Below are positions 28,458 to 40,400 of a stretch of DNA of 64,000 nucleotides, in pieces; positions within the stretch are counted from its first letter, which is position 1; every line of letters starts with the position of its first letter. Made by a program: the position numbers and the translations under genes. The notes under the pieces are model-generated. The model did not search any database. It had not been told where the DNA came from and worked only from the letters and a program-made list of their open reading frames with translations. Source of the stretch: Planctomycetaceae bacterium (GTDB lineage Bacteria > Planctomycetota > Planctomycetia > Pirellulales > Pirellulaceae); assembly GCA_007694185.1 (NCBI GenBank), contig RECD01000140.1, forward strand, positions 40,171-104,170. Direction: 5' to 3'.

Positions 28458-31400
28458 TCAATACTCGATATCTTGCCAAGCCGCATCGAGGGCCGCGATC
28501 AGTTCCGTCCCACGTTCCTCGTCCGAATCGCTGAAGGCGTCCATCGCCAACAACCCGATCAGTGCGTCGAAGCCGTCTTCATCCCGATTCGACGGTCCGA
28601 AGTCGGCGACCCGCGTCGGACCCTCGCTGATCGGTTGCGGTTCCTCAGGCAAGCTCGGCAGACTGATCGCGGAGGAGGCGAACAAGCTGACAGAGCCGAC
28701 TTCGATCCCGGGTGCCGCTTCTCCTTCGCCTTCCATCGCTAGGCGGTTTCGTCTGGCGATCTCGTTGATCACCAACAGGGCGTCGAACGCCTGCACGATC
28801 CCGTTCCCGTCGACGTCGTAGTAGTCGGGTGGAGGCGAGGTCAGTGTCGAAACGGGGATGCCGACCGTCTGGCGGGTGGACAGCAGGTTCAAGATCCGCA
28901 GCGCGTCTAGCGGCGTGATCGCGCCGTCGGCATTCACGTCAAACTGGAAACCGGGGATCGGGTTCTGGTAAGCCGATCGTTGCAGGGTGAACGTCACCAA
29001 TACCGGCGTTCCGACCCGGCCTGTCGGGTCGATCGGTCGATAGTTGAACGTGTCGGTCTCGCCGGGCGACCCTTGCGAGTTCGTGTAGATGAACGTGCCG
29101 TCCCGGAACAGGTCGATGCTGCCCTTGCCGGTGTTCAGCCGCACGCCCGTGCCGTTCTGGATCAATGTCCCACCGAAGCCTTGAACCAGATAGTCCAAGT
29201 CGACACGCACCCTCCTGTTAGTGCCCGGGAAGACGTCCGGGTCGGGATCGGTGTCGTTGGACAGCACGCCTTCGGCAGGGTTGAGAACCTGCAACCGACC
29301 GCCGATCGGAACCGTATAAAAATTGGGCAACCCTCGCGGGTCGTCCGGCACCGGAGCCACGTTCAGCACGAACAGGTCGGCGACCGAGAACGTCCCGTCG
29401 CTGGCGGTGATTTCCATCAGCGTGTTGCCGAACGCGTCTGGCACCAGCAGGATCGTCATCTGGTCACCGACAAAGCTGACCGATTGAACCAGGCCGGACG
29501 CGGTGATCTGCGCCGCGGTCGGGTTCATGATCTCGCCGATCCGCGAAATCCGGTAGGTCAAGGGCAGGCGATCGGGATCGAAGAACACCTCGGACAGGTC
29601 CCTCACGATCACCTCGTCTTCGAGCGCGTTGAGCGTCTCGATCGGGTTGATCACCACCGGCGGATCGGGCGTGTTGATCACCGTGACCGGGATCTGAACC
29701 GTCGTCGAAGGGCCGTTGGGGATGTTGGTCGCCGTGACCTGCAGGTTCAGCGTGCCGAACTGGTACGACGGCAACCGGATCCGCAGGACGCTCGACCCCG
29801 GCGCCGACTCGACCACGACGATCGAGGGGTCGCTGCTGATCACGGTGTACTCGGACTGGTCGAGTTCCGGGTCGATGAACCAGGAGTTCAGGTTGAATTC
29901 GAATACCTGCTCGTTCTCCTTGCTCTCGTTGAACTGCAACGAGGTCTGGTTCGCGTTGCCGTTGATCCCGATGAAGATCGGTGGCGAGTTGTCGCCGTCG
30001 ACCGTCAGGAACACGGTGCCGACCGAGGCCTGGGGGAACGAACCGGGCCGATAGCGATCGACCGCCGGCGCCGGCGGCGCCGTGTCGAACACCTGGTAGG
30101 TGAACTGATCGGGGCCTGTGAAGTTTGCCGGCGGGGTGTAGATCAGGTTGTCACCTTCCAGCCGCACGATCCCGCCCCGCAGCGTTGCCACCGGGAACCA
30201 CTGCGGGTTCAGTTCCAGCCCCTGACCTTCGGCGACCTCATCGGCAGGCCCCGGCAGGTCGTTCGCCAAGATCCCCGCGACGCTGATTTGGAACGGGCCG
30301 TCACCGGTGAAGTCTCGCGAATCGTTGGTCACGATCGGCGGGTCGTTGATCGCCTGGATCGTGATCGTCACCGTACCCAAGGTTGCGGCGGGCTCCGGGA
30401 ACTGGCCCGGCCCGGGGCGGTCAGCGACGACGTACTGGAACGTGTCCTGTTCCGGACCCGAGAAGTTCAACGGCGGACGATAGACCAGATTGCCGTCCTG
30501 CAATTCCAGCGTGCCGCCCTGAGCGGTCTGGAAGTTCGTCCCGTTCACACCCGCCGATTCGATCACCAGCGGTTGGTCGAGTTCGTTCTCGGGTCCCGGC
30601 AAGAAGAACCGTGTCAGTTCCTCGGCGGTGAACACCAGCGGTTGGTCCTCGTCCGTAAAGGCGTTGATCACCGGCGGATCGTTCGGGTCTGCCACGAACG
30701 GCGGGTCGTTCACCGGATCGACCGTGATCCGGACAGTCAGCGCAGTCGGGCTGACCAACTGGGTTTCCGGTGCCAACGGCTTGAAGTCGGTTACCCGGGC
30801 CGTGAAGGTCACCGAGCCGAAGTAGGAGGTCACCGGTTCGAAGGTGAAAGTGCCGTCAGCGTTGAGCGTCAGCACGCCGGCCGCCTGGTTGTCCGAGTCG
30901 AACAGGGTTCGCGTGCCGACGTCCGCAGCGAAGATGCGGACCTCGTCCCCGTCGGGGTCCGTGATCTGGGCGAGCAGCCCGTCGTCATCTGGGTTCGTCG
31001 GGGTCAAGGTGCCGGTCGCGTCCTGCGCCTGCAACGTCGTGTTCTCGTTCAGCCGATAGCTCAACTGGCTATTGCCCGGATTCACGGTGGGCGGCAAGCC
31101 CGGCATGATCATCAACCGATAATCCTCGACCTCGCCACTCAGCGCCAACCCGCGAGGGGTCAAGCCGCCTTCGCTGCTGATCCGGAAACGGGCGTAAGTC
31201 GCCGTCGGGACCAGCGGCCTTGGGGCGGTCGCCGGTACCTGAATCGTGAACGTTCGGGTCACCGGGTCACCCAGGGGGTCGCCCGTGAAGATCGCGCCCG
31301 GCGTGCTGGCGTTGATCACCTGCTCGTTGGGGTCATCCCAGTCGCCGTCGAAGTTGAAATCGATCCACGCTTCCAAAACGCCCGAGCCGGTCACCATGAC

Positions 31401-34400
31401 GGTGATTTCCAGCGGCATGCCGGGGTTCAGAACGCCCGTCGGGTTGACGACGCTTTCGAAGACCACGCCGTCTTCGTCGTTCGTGAAAATCCGAACGACA
31501 TCGCCGTCGACTTGCACGTCGGCCGGTCGCAGGGGGCTTTCCAGAACGGCGAGTCGGAAAGCTTCGGCGATCGACGCCAACGACGTCGGGTCGAGCGGGG
31601 CGACCGCAAAATGGTTCTCGTTGAACAGGCCATCCACGTCGAACTCGAGCGTCGCGGTGTCGACGCCGGTCGAGATCGTGACGGTATTGCCATCGAAATC
31701 GGCAGCCCCGCCGGTCAGGTCAAACGTGACTTCGACGAAGCCCGGCTTGACGACCGCGTTGAACAACGGGCCCTGCGAACCGAGGACAAAAATGGTCGTG
31801 TCGTCCCCGTCTGCGGCGAGGGTTGGCTGCCCATCCGGATCGATGTCGATCAGCCGTCCCAATCGGACGCCATCGGGGTTGACAACATGCCGAGCCCCGT
31901 CATTGGCCAGCAAGGTCGGGTAGCGACCGGGCACGCCGTTGAGCGGATCGGGCGCGTCGCCGTAGTCGAGTCCGACGGTCGGCAACAACAGGGTGAACTG
32001 AGTCGTATTGTCGACTCGGTTCGGTTTCAACGCGTTGCCGGCCAAGTCCTTGATGGCCTGCAGGAAGTAGCTCTGCAGCGGGCCATCGATCAGGATCGCG
32101 TTCTCGATGAAGAACGTGCCCCCACCGCGATTGCTCGCGATCAGCGGGGTCACGCCGGCGGTATTTGCCGAGTTGATCGCGTCGATCAGCGCCCGCTTCA
32201 TCTCCTCCATGCCGAACGCGCCGTTGAAGCGGACCGGTATCGCCCCGCCGGGGGTGCCGCCGACCTTCACGTTGGAAACCTCGGTCCCGTCGGGCTGGAT
32301 CACCGGATTGACTTGGATCACGGTCTGCGAGTTGTCCTCGAGCTGGACCCGTCCGCCCGGCAATGCCGTGGCTTGCAATTCCATGCTGCCGCGGTTGTTG
32401 TTGATCGCCGCCGCCAAAACGCTGGCGACGTCATCGATCGTCCCGTTCGGCTGGAAGGTCACCGGGGTGAACCCCGGGCTGACGCCACCGCCGCCGGTCG
32501 CCAGGTCGAACTCCAACCTCAGGACCTGCGTCCCTTGGGTGATCACGATCTGTTCGCCGTCGACGACGATCCCGCGTCGTGACACGAGCGGAGCCGGGAT
32601 CACCGGATCGAACTCTTCCGTCGGGTCTTCGGGCGGGACGCTCTCAGGGAAACCGAATTGGTTCTCAGCGATGTCGCCGAGGGAAATTCGGCCACCGCCC
32701 AGATCGGTGGCGATGATTTGCAGCCCCGAATTCATGATCGCTTGAACGGTCGCTTGGGCGATCGCATCGACGTTGTCAAACACCCGGAAGGGGATCTCGA
32801 TCGCCGCAGGATTCGTGGCGCCGGTCAACACCTCGTTGTATTGGAAGACGGCGGTGTTGATGCCATCCGACAGGAAGAATTGGCTGTTATCGGTCACACC
32901 GCTGCCGCCGACGATCGGCAACTGCAACAGCAGCGGGCCGGAGATCGTGAGCACGCTCGATTCGGTGACGCCCGGTTCGCCGATGAGCTCGATGGTCGAA
33001 TCGGCGTCCAAGGTCAATTCCAAGCCGGTTTCTCCGCCGATGGCGACCTGGCCGCCCGGGTTAGCCAAGACGCCAAGCGGGTTGAGTCCCGGAATGCTCA
33101 GCCCACGAATCGCGTCGGCGATCGCGTTGGCAAGTTGATCGCCGGTGGTCGCCCGGGTGAACTCGACCCGAGCTTCGCCGGGTGGCAAGACCGCGTCGTC
33201 ATCGGTGCGATCCAGAACCACGGTGATCGGGTCGTCACCGGCGGTGCTGAAGCTGATCGTCGAACCGTCGGCCGGCGTGCGGCTGATGCCGACCACGCCC
33301 AATTGCCCTTGGCTGACCACGGCCGAGCCGTTCGCCGGCAGGTTGAGGAAGATCAGGTCGCCGATCAGGAACGGGTCCAGCCGCAACGACGAGTCGTTGA
33401 TGGCTTGAACGATGGCGTTGCGGACCGTCTCCGCCTGGCTGACGGCGGCGATCGCGATCGGCGTGTTGACCGGGTTCGAGATGCCGTTGGTGTCGAACTC
33501 GAAGCGGACCGTATTGAACCCGTCGCTGATCGCCAGGATGTCGCCGTCCTGAATGCCGCCGGGGCCTGCCCCGACCGTCGGAACGGACAAAGCGAGCGTG
33601 CGGGAAGCCGGCAACAGGGCGGTGCCGGCGGTATTGAGCACCGTGCCGGCTTCGGTGCCGATGACAACCCGAGCTCCGTTGACGACGGTCGTCACGTCCA
33701 GCAGCCCCGCGACCACCGCGTCACGGATCGCCGCGTCCGCGGCGGCTGCCAGCGTTTCGGCGCTGTCACCCAAAGTGAACGGGATCACACGACTGGTAGG
33801 CAAGGTGACCTGGTCACGATCGAACTCGAAGAAGACCGGCGCGCCGCTGACACCGGTCAGGCTGAACCGTGAGCCGTCCGAAATCCCACCGGTGCCCGTG
33901 CCGGCGGCCGGCACGACGAACTGCAAGGTTTCCGGGACGCGAAGTTCGTAGCCCGATTCGAACTCATAGGTGATCCGTCCGCCGTCCTCATCGACGATCA
34001 CGAACGATTCGCCGTCGGTGATTTCACCGGCTCCTGGCGCGATGCCGACCAAGCGGTCCTGGTTGTTGATCGAAATCCGGTAGGCGCGGTCACTCCTCCA
34101 AATGCCCGCCAAAGGACGCAGCGAGACGACCCCGCTGGTGGCGTCGTACATCAGCGTGTAATCGATGCCCTCGGTCAGCAGGCGGTCGCCTTCGAAGACC
34201 GCAAAATTGGCACCTTTTTCCCGCAAACCGGCGATGGCCGGCACGATGACCGTGTTGTGGTCGATGCCGCTGCCGACGAACGGGTCGGAGGAATCGCCGG
34301 TGTCCTGGAGCAGGATTCGGAACTCGCCATAGACGCCGCTGGTGAGCCGCAGGAAACTCTCGGCCGGGTCGGTGTCAATTCCAGCCGCGTCGTTATCGCG

Positions 34401-37400
34401 AGGGAACTGGAGGATGGCCGCGGGGCCGACAAAGTCCGCCAGGTCGAGCGCACCGCGATCCTTGAAGACATCCGAACCCAAACCGCCGGACGAAGCGCTC
34501 CCCGTGCCGTCGGCCCGCAGTTGCCCACTCTGGTCACGATCGGGGGCGAGAATGTTGCTGATCGGGATCCCCACGGACAGCTTGAGGGCCGCCACGGTGT
34601 CCCGTTCGGCGAGCGAATTGATGGCGCTGTCGATGATCGGCGAGCCCGGTGCCGGGGTCATCCGGCCGCCGGCGGCGTTTTCCAACAATCGCACGTTGCC
34701 GTCCGCGATGAAGTTGAAGTCGCTGGTCCCGCCATTGATATTGCTCGGGCCTCGGAAGGCGTCGGTCGACAACCCGGGGTTGGTGGTGAACGGGGAGGTC
34801 ACGTCGGCTCGGATGCGCGAGTTCCGCGGTTCGTCGTACTGGAACGCATTTCCGGTGACGATCACGTCTTGCGACTTGTAAAAGAAGTTGACCTGAGCGG
34901 CTTGGCCGAAGCCTGCCGGGTTGGTCTCGTCAGCCACGATGCTCTGGTGCAGGTTGATGAAGACGTTGTTGACCAGCGTGGGGCTCGCCCCTTGCGTGAT
35001 CAGCACACCCGTCTCGGCCAACAGTTGATCGGCTTGCGTCGCGAACGCGGGCGTCGCCTGGTCGGGTGTCAGCCGCAGTCCGGCCGCGCGGGCCGCGGGA
35101 CTGAGTTCGATCCTCGCGGCGTTCTTCACCAGCGCGTACAGCTCGCTGGTTCCCGCCCCGTCGCTCCAACCGCCTGCGGTCGGCAAACTGGCGCTCCCGC
35201 TCTCCAACCGGTTGTGACCGAAGCCGGTGCCGTAATCGGAGATGAAGACCTTGTTGATCGCACCGTTGTCGCCGCTACGGCCGCCCAAAGCGACCGCGGT
35301 GACCGGCAAGATCGGTCCGTTGCGGCCTTCCGGTCCGTTGTTCAAAGTGTGGTTGGGCAGCACCGGCACACCGCCGACCACACGATCGATCGCGTCCGCG
35401 ATCGCCCGCATGATGTCGGGAACCCGGTAACCGCCGTTCAGCCCGTCGGTACGCAGCGGCACATTGATGTTGCCGTTGGGGAGCACGGCCCCGGCCACGT
35501 TGTTGCTGAACTCGAACGTCAACCGATTGCCGAATGCGTTGGCAGCGGCGTAGACACCCGAACCGACGTACTCGGGGATCTGCGTGATCGCGAAGGTCGT
35601 TCCGATCAGCGCCCCGGCGCGGGTTCCCGTGTTGCCGCCGCCACCCCCCTCGTTGCCGTTGTCCACCGACAGCACGAAGCTGCGCGGGGCATAGACTTCG
35701 ATCCCCAACTGGTAAGTCCCGGTCCCGCCGATCCCCGTCTTGCGGCCAGCCAGGCTGAGCGGGTCGTATTCGTCGTTGCCCAAGCTGCTGACGCCGACGT
35801 AGTAGGTGCCCTTTGCCGTCGCCGTGAAGTCGATGAAACCGTCCCGTCCGTTGTCCGTGTCGACGATCGGGTTGTTGATCGGCGACCCCGGCTTGAGGTG
35901 CGAGGCGATCGCACCCGGTTGGCTGACCGTCGCGACGCTGCCGTCACCGGTCAAGAAGCCGAGTGCCACGCCGCTGGCGTCGAACAACCGCAGCACCGTG
36001 GCCGGGCCGTCTTCCGCCGTGTCGATGTCGACCACCAACCGGTCACCGACATCCAGTTCGACCTTGAACAGGTCAACGTCGCGATCCGGTGAGAGCGGGT
36101 TGACGTTGTCGCCGAGCACGCCCTGGGTGGTGTAGGGGCCGCCGTGGTTCCGGCCGACCTTCGTGTCGACCGCGGTGGCGATGCGATCATTCGGTTCGGC
36201 GGTCGCGGGCTGAGCAAACTGCGCTTCGGTCCCGTCGTTGCCATAGATCGTGTTGTTGACCACCCGAGCGAACGGCTGCGGGGCTTCGGGGGCCGGAGCC
36301 AATTGGGCCGTGGGGAAGCCGCCACCGGTTTTCTGGAAGGCGCTACTGAAATAGGCGCCGGTGGCCCCTTCGACATAGAGCGCCAACCGTTGGACGGCCA
36401 GCGGATCGGTCGGATCGGGTGGCGGCGACAAGACCGAAGGGCCGATCGTGGCCCGCACCAAGCCGGTCAGGTCGTTGGTCACCAGGATGCTGCCGTTGAT
36501 GGCCTGCTGCATCCCGACCAGGATCTCGGTTTCGGTGCTGGGGAGGGTTCGGCCACCCGCCGGGTACGCACCCGTCGAGTTGATTTGGCGGTAATAAATC
36601 GGGATGTGTCCGTCGGCAAAGCCGTCGCCACCGATCTGCCCGCTGCCACCGGTGTTGGTCGCTCCGCCGCCGAGGTCGTCGAACTCGAAAACGACCCGGG
36701 TGCCGGCGGCATCGAGGACCATCACGTGACCGTCCGCGATGTTTCGGCTCTGTGGGATTTCGATCACCAACGGGCGTGTCTGGCCGTCGATCTTGATCCC
36801 GGCAAAGCCGGCCTGATCGATGATGTTGTTGACCACGACGATCCCGGGCACGATCCCACCGATGACCGAATCGTTCAGCGTCGGCAGGTTCATCGGAACC
36901 CCGCTGCCGGTGCTGCCGACCGGCGGCGCGGTGCTGACGAAGCTGAACTGGCTGTCCCGCGGGTCGGTTTGACGCGCCGTCGGTTCGGACCAGATCCCGA
37001 TCGAATGCGAGTAGCTGACCCGGTTGCTGTCCACGATCACCTGGCCCTGAGTACGCACCGCGTTGCGGTCGCCGAAGGCGTTATGCACGATCGCCGCCAA
37101 CTGGACGTTGCGACCGCCACCCGGACGTGCGACGGCCTCCAGGTTTTGCGGCGCGTCGGCTACGGACGCCACCGACTGGAAGCTGCCCGTCGCCATCCCG
37201 TGCAGGTTGACACGAGCGTCGGTCGCCACGAGTGACTGATTGCTGGACGCCGGTGAGGCTTGCAGCTTGAGGCTGGTTTGGACCACCGTGCCGTTGATCG
37301 TGTTGATCAGTCGTTGAGCGATTTGGGTCGCCGATTCGCCCGCCTGGTAGGTGATCCGGATCACGCCCGGGGTGAAGCCCGGATTGGCCTGGCCAGCTAG

Positions 37401-40400
37401 GGCAAACTCGAAGATCAATGACGACTTGCCGTCGCCGAGTGTGAATCGGTCGCCGTTTTCGAGTTGGGCCGCAGACGGGGCGACCAACGTGACTTGGCGA
37501 GCCAAGCGGTCGTTCGTGTCGAACGTCCGGACCGGCTGATTGAGCCCCCCGGTCGGCACGAGGTAGTCGGACGCCTGGCGGACTTCCAGTTGATACTCAC
37601 CCGATTGGCCACCAAATCCGAAGGTGAAATCGGCTTGGCCGATACCCGCGCCCAAAACCATCTCGCCACGTTCGGCAAAGCCGACGATCAGGTTGTCGAG
37701 GTAGAGCCCTTCGCCCGTCGCGCCAACCCTGTTGTAGTTGACCTGAATGCGGATCCCGGTCTGCCCCGCCAAAGGAGCCAGCGACACGACTTGTTGCCGC
37801 CACTGGGAGTCGCCCACGAGTCCTGCCCCGCCGCCGGGAACCAACGTCACCGGGTTGGGCGACTGGTCGCTGGTCGCGGTGATTTGGACCGAATCCCCCG
37901 CCCCGGGGCTGAGGAAGTAGTCGAAATAGAGTCGCGGCAAATCGGCCGCGGAATAGCCGGCCAAATCGAAGTTCACCGATTGAATCGAACCGCTGCCGTC
38001 GGCCGGGTTGAAGCGGTACGACTGGTTGCCCGCTTGTGTGGGACGTGAACTGTTGAAGGTCGCGGCGACCGCGCTGGACCGCGCCGTCGTCGTCGACCAC
38101 CCGTCGACCAAATCGCCTGGGGCGAAGAAGGCCCCTTCACGAGGCGCCGCGGCTGTCGAGCCCCCGACGGACCCGACTCGGTCCTCGAAGATCCGCAACA
38201 CCGAATCGAGCGGTTCGCGGCGGACCGAATCGCCGCTCAGCACGGTCGGAACGCGATTCGCGGCTGTTACCGCCACGAAATAGGTGCCCTGAGGTAAACC
38301 GATCGGTCCGATGAACGGGTCGCCCCCGGCAACCGAACCCCGCGACAGCAGTTCGCCGACCTCGCCACCCAGCGGGCTGGCCTGATCGTCGGCGATGTTG
38401 CTCCCCGAGCCGAACAGAACCAAACGGGCGTTGTTGGGATTCGTCGTCGGGCTGTAGAAGACGCTCAGGTTCGTGTCCGGCCGACTGAATCCGTCCGCGT
38501 AATCGAGATCGAACACCGCGGTTTGCAACAATTGGCCTAGCGATCCGCCCGGGAAGTTGACGTCGATGCGGTAGAAATCGATGTCGGCCGCACTCGACAA
38601 CGCCCCCGCGATGCTCAATTGCCCTTGGGGCGTCGAGGCCAGGTTGCCGGCGTACTGCGGCCGATCGAGCAGCGTGGCGCCTCCGGTCAACGAATTGTTG
38701 CTTGCGCCCCCACCCTCGACCTCTCTCACTTCGCCCAGCAGTGGCGATTGGCCCGGCAGGCCGCGGAGGCGAATCCCATGATTCGCGTAACGGATGTCGG
38801 CGAACCGCACGACGCTGCCGGGAAACTCTTGCCCTTCTTGCAGTCGGACCTGCAGCGAATACCTGCCATTGGTCAACCCGCCGGCCGCGTCAGCGGGATT
38901 GACCGAGCCGCTGCGGACCCGCAGGTAGTAGATGCTGCGGGCGCCGGTCGCCCCCGGCAACACCACGCTCAGCCCGGCATCCCGCGGATTGATCGAACCG
39001 AAGTCCTGGTACAAGCCGAACGCACCCGGATCTTCGAACGAGCCTTCGAACTGTTTCAGCGAGCCGACCTTGCCCGCCAAGGTGGTTCCGTTCACCGCGA
39101 TCAGGCTCGGGTCGTCCGCTTCGGCGAAACTGTTCTGCGACCGCGCCAGAACGTTCCCGTCGGAATCGAGGAACTCGACGACGCTATCCAAGCCGATGCT
39201 GGTGTGGTCGATATCGATCCAGACCCGCGAACCGGCGACGCCGTCGAAGCTGTAAGTGTCGATGTCGGTCGGTCCGCTGAGGAAGCCGTGGACCTCGAAG
39301 CCCAGCCGCAGACGATCGTCGCTGGCGATTTGGTTCTCCGCCAGAACACCGAGGAATTGGGCGTTGTCGACGGTGCCGTTCAGGCCCGGGGCGACCTCGG
39401 TGGCCAATTCCTGTTCGAGGATGACCGCCACGTTCCGGTCGTTGCTGAACTCGTCGAAGTACAACCCACGCCAATCGTTGGGGCTCGGGCGACTGCCGAA
39501 GCCGTCGCCGTTGGTGTCGTTCTGTTGGGTGCCGTCCAACCGGCGGCCTGCTCCGACGGTATCGTCCAAGAAACTGGTCATCACCACCGGGGCGCCGGGC
39601 AACCCGACGACGTGAATCGTACCGCCAATTCGGTCCTCGATCGAACTGGGCGAGCCGGTCGCCGTGAAGCCGGTTCCCACCGTGGGGCTGGTCTGGTTGC
39701 CGCCCCCGGCGAGCTTGACCACCAAACTTTCGTCCGGTCGGCTCTGCAGCCGCAACTCGCCCCCCGAAACCTGGTTGCCGACGATGATCGTATCGAACAC
39801 CAGGTGAACGATGTCGGTGTCGTCCCAAACGCTCGATGTCGAAAGCACGCCGCCACGGACGTACATCCCGTTGATCTGACGCTGGGCGGCGCTATCGCTC
39901 GGGGTGCTCTGCGTCGTGTTGCGACGGACCAACGGGCCGTGGTTGTCGTCCAGTTCCGACAAGCGACTTAGCGGCCCGGTTTGACGCCCCAAGTCGGTGA
40001 CGTTCTCGGCAGTGAACGAGTCGCTGTCGATGTCGATGATCGGGCCGCGATTTTCCAGAAACTCGTTGCCGACCAAGACCGGCTGCGTGAACCGGGCGAA
40101 AATCGTCGAAGGCGTGTTGCCCAACCGCCCGTTGCGGCCTACCGGACCGGCCCCGCCCTGTCCGTTGGCGTTGAATTCGAACCGTGAATCGACGACGCGA
40201 CCGGTGGCCTGTTGCAGTTCGAGCGTGGAAAACGCCTTGCTCTGACCGCCCTCGATCAGGCTGAGCCCCCCGCCGTAGGCGAGCACGGCGTTGTCGAGGC
40301 TGACATGCGACTTGGGACCGGCATAAATCCCCGCCCAATCGCCACGCTGCGGGGCCAGTCCACCCCCGGCCGTCAAGGCGTCGTTGTTGGTGTCGAACGA

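Noticed and set aside
28980..32582. A 1200-codon open frame on the plus strand opposite giant gene 2
   Set aside because: Same antisense artefact of a GC-biased gene: low-complexity R/D/V/G sequence, while the minus strand encodes recognisable domains.
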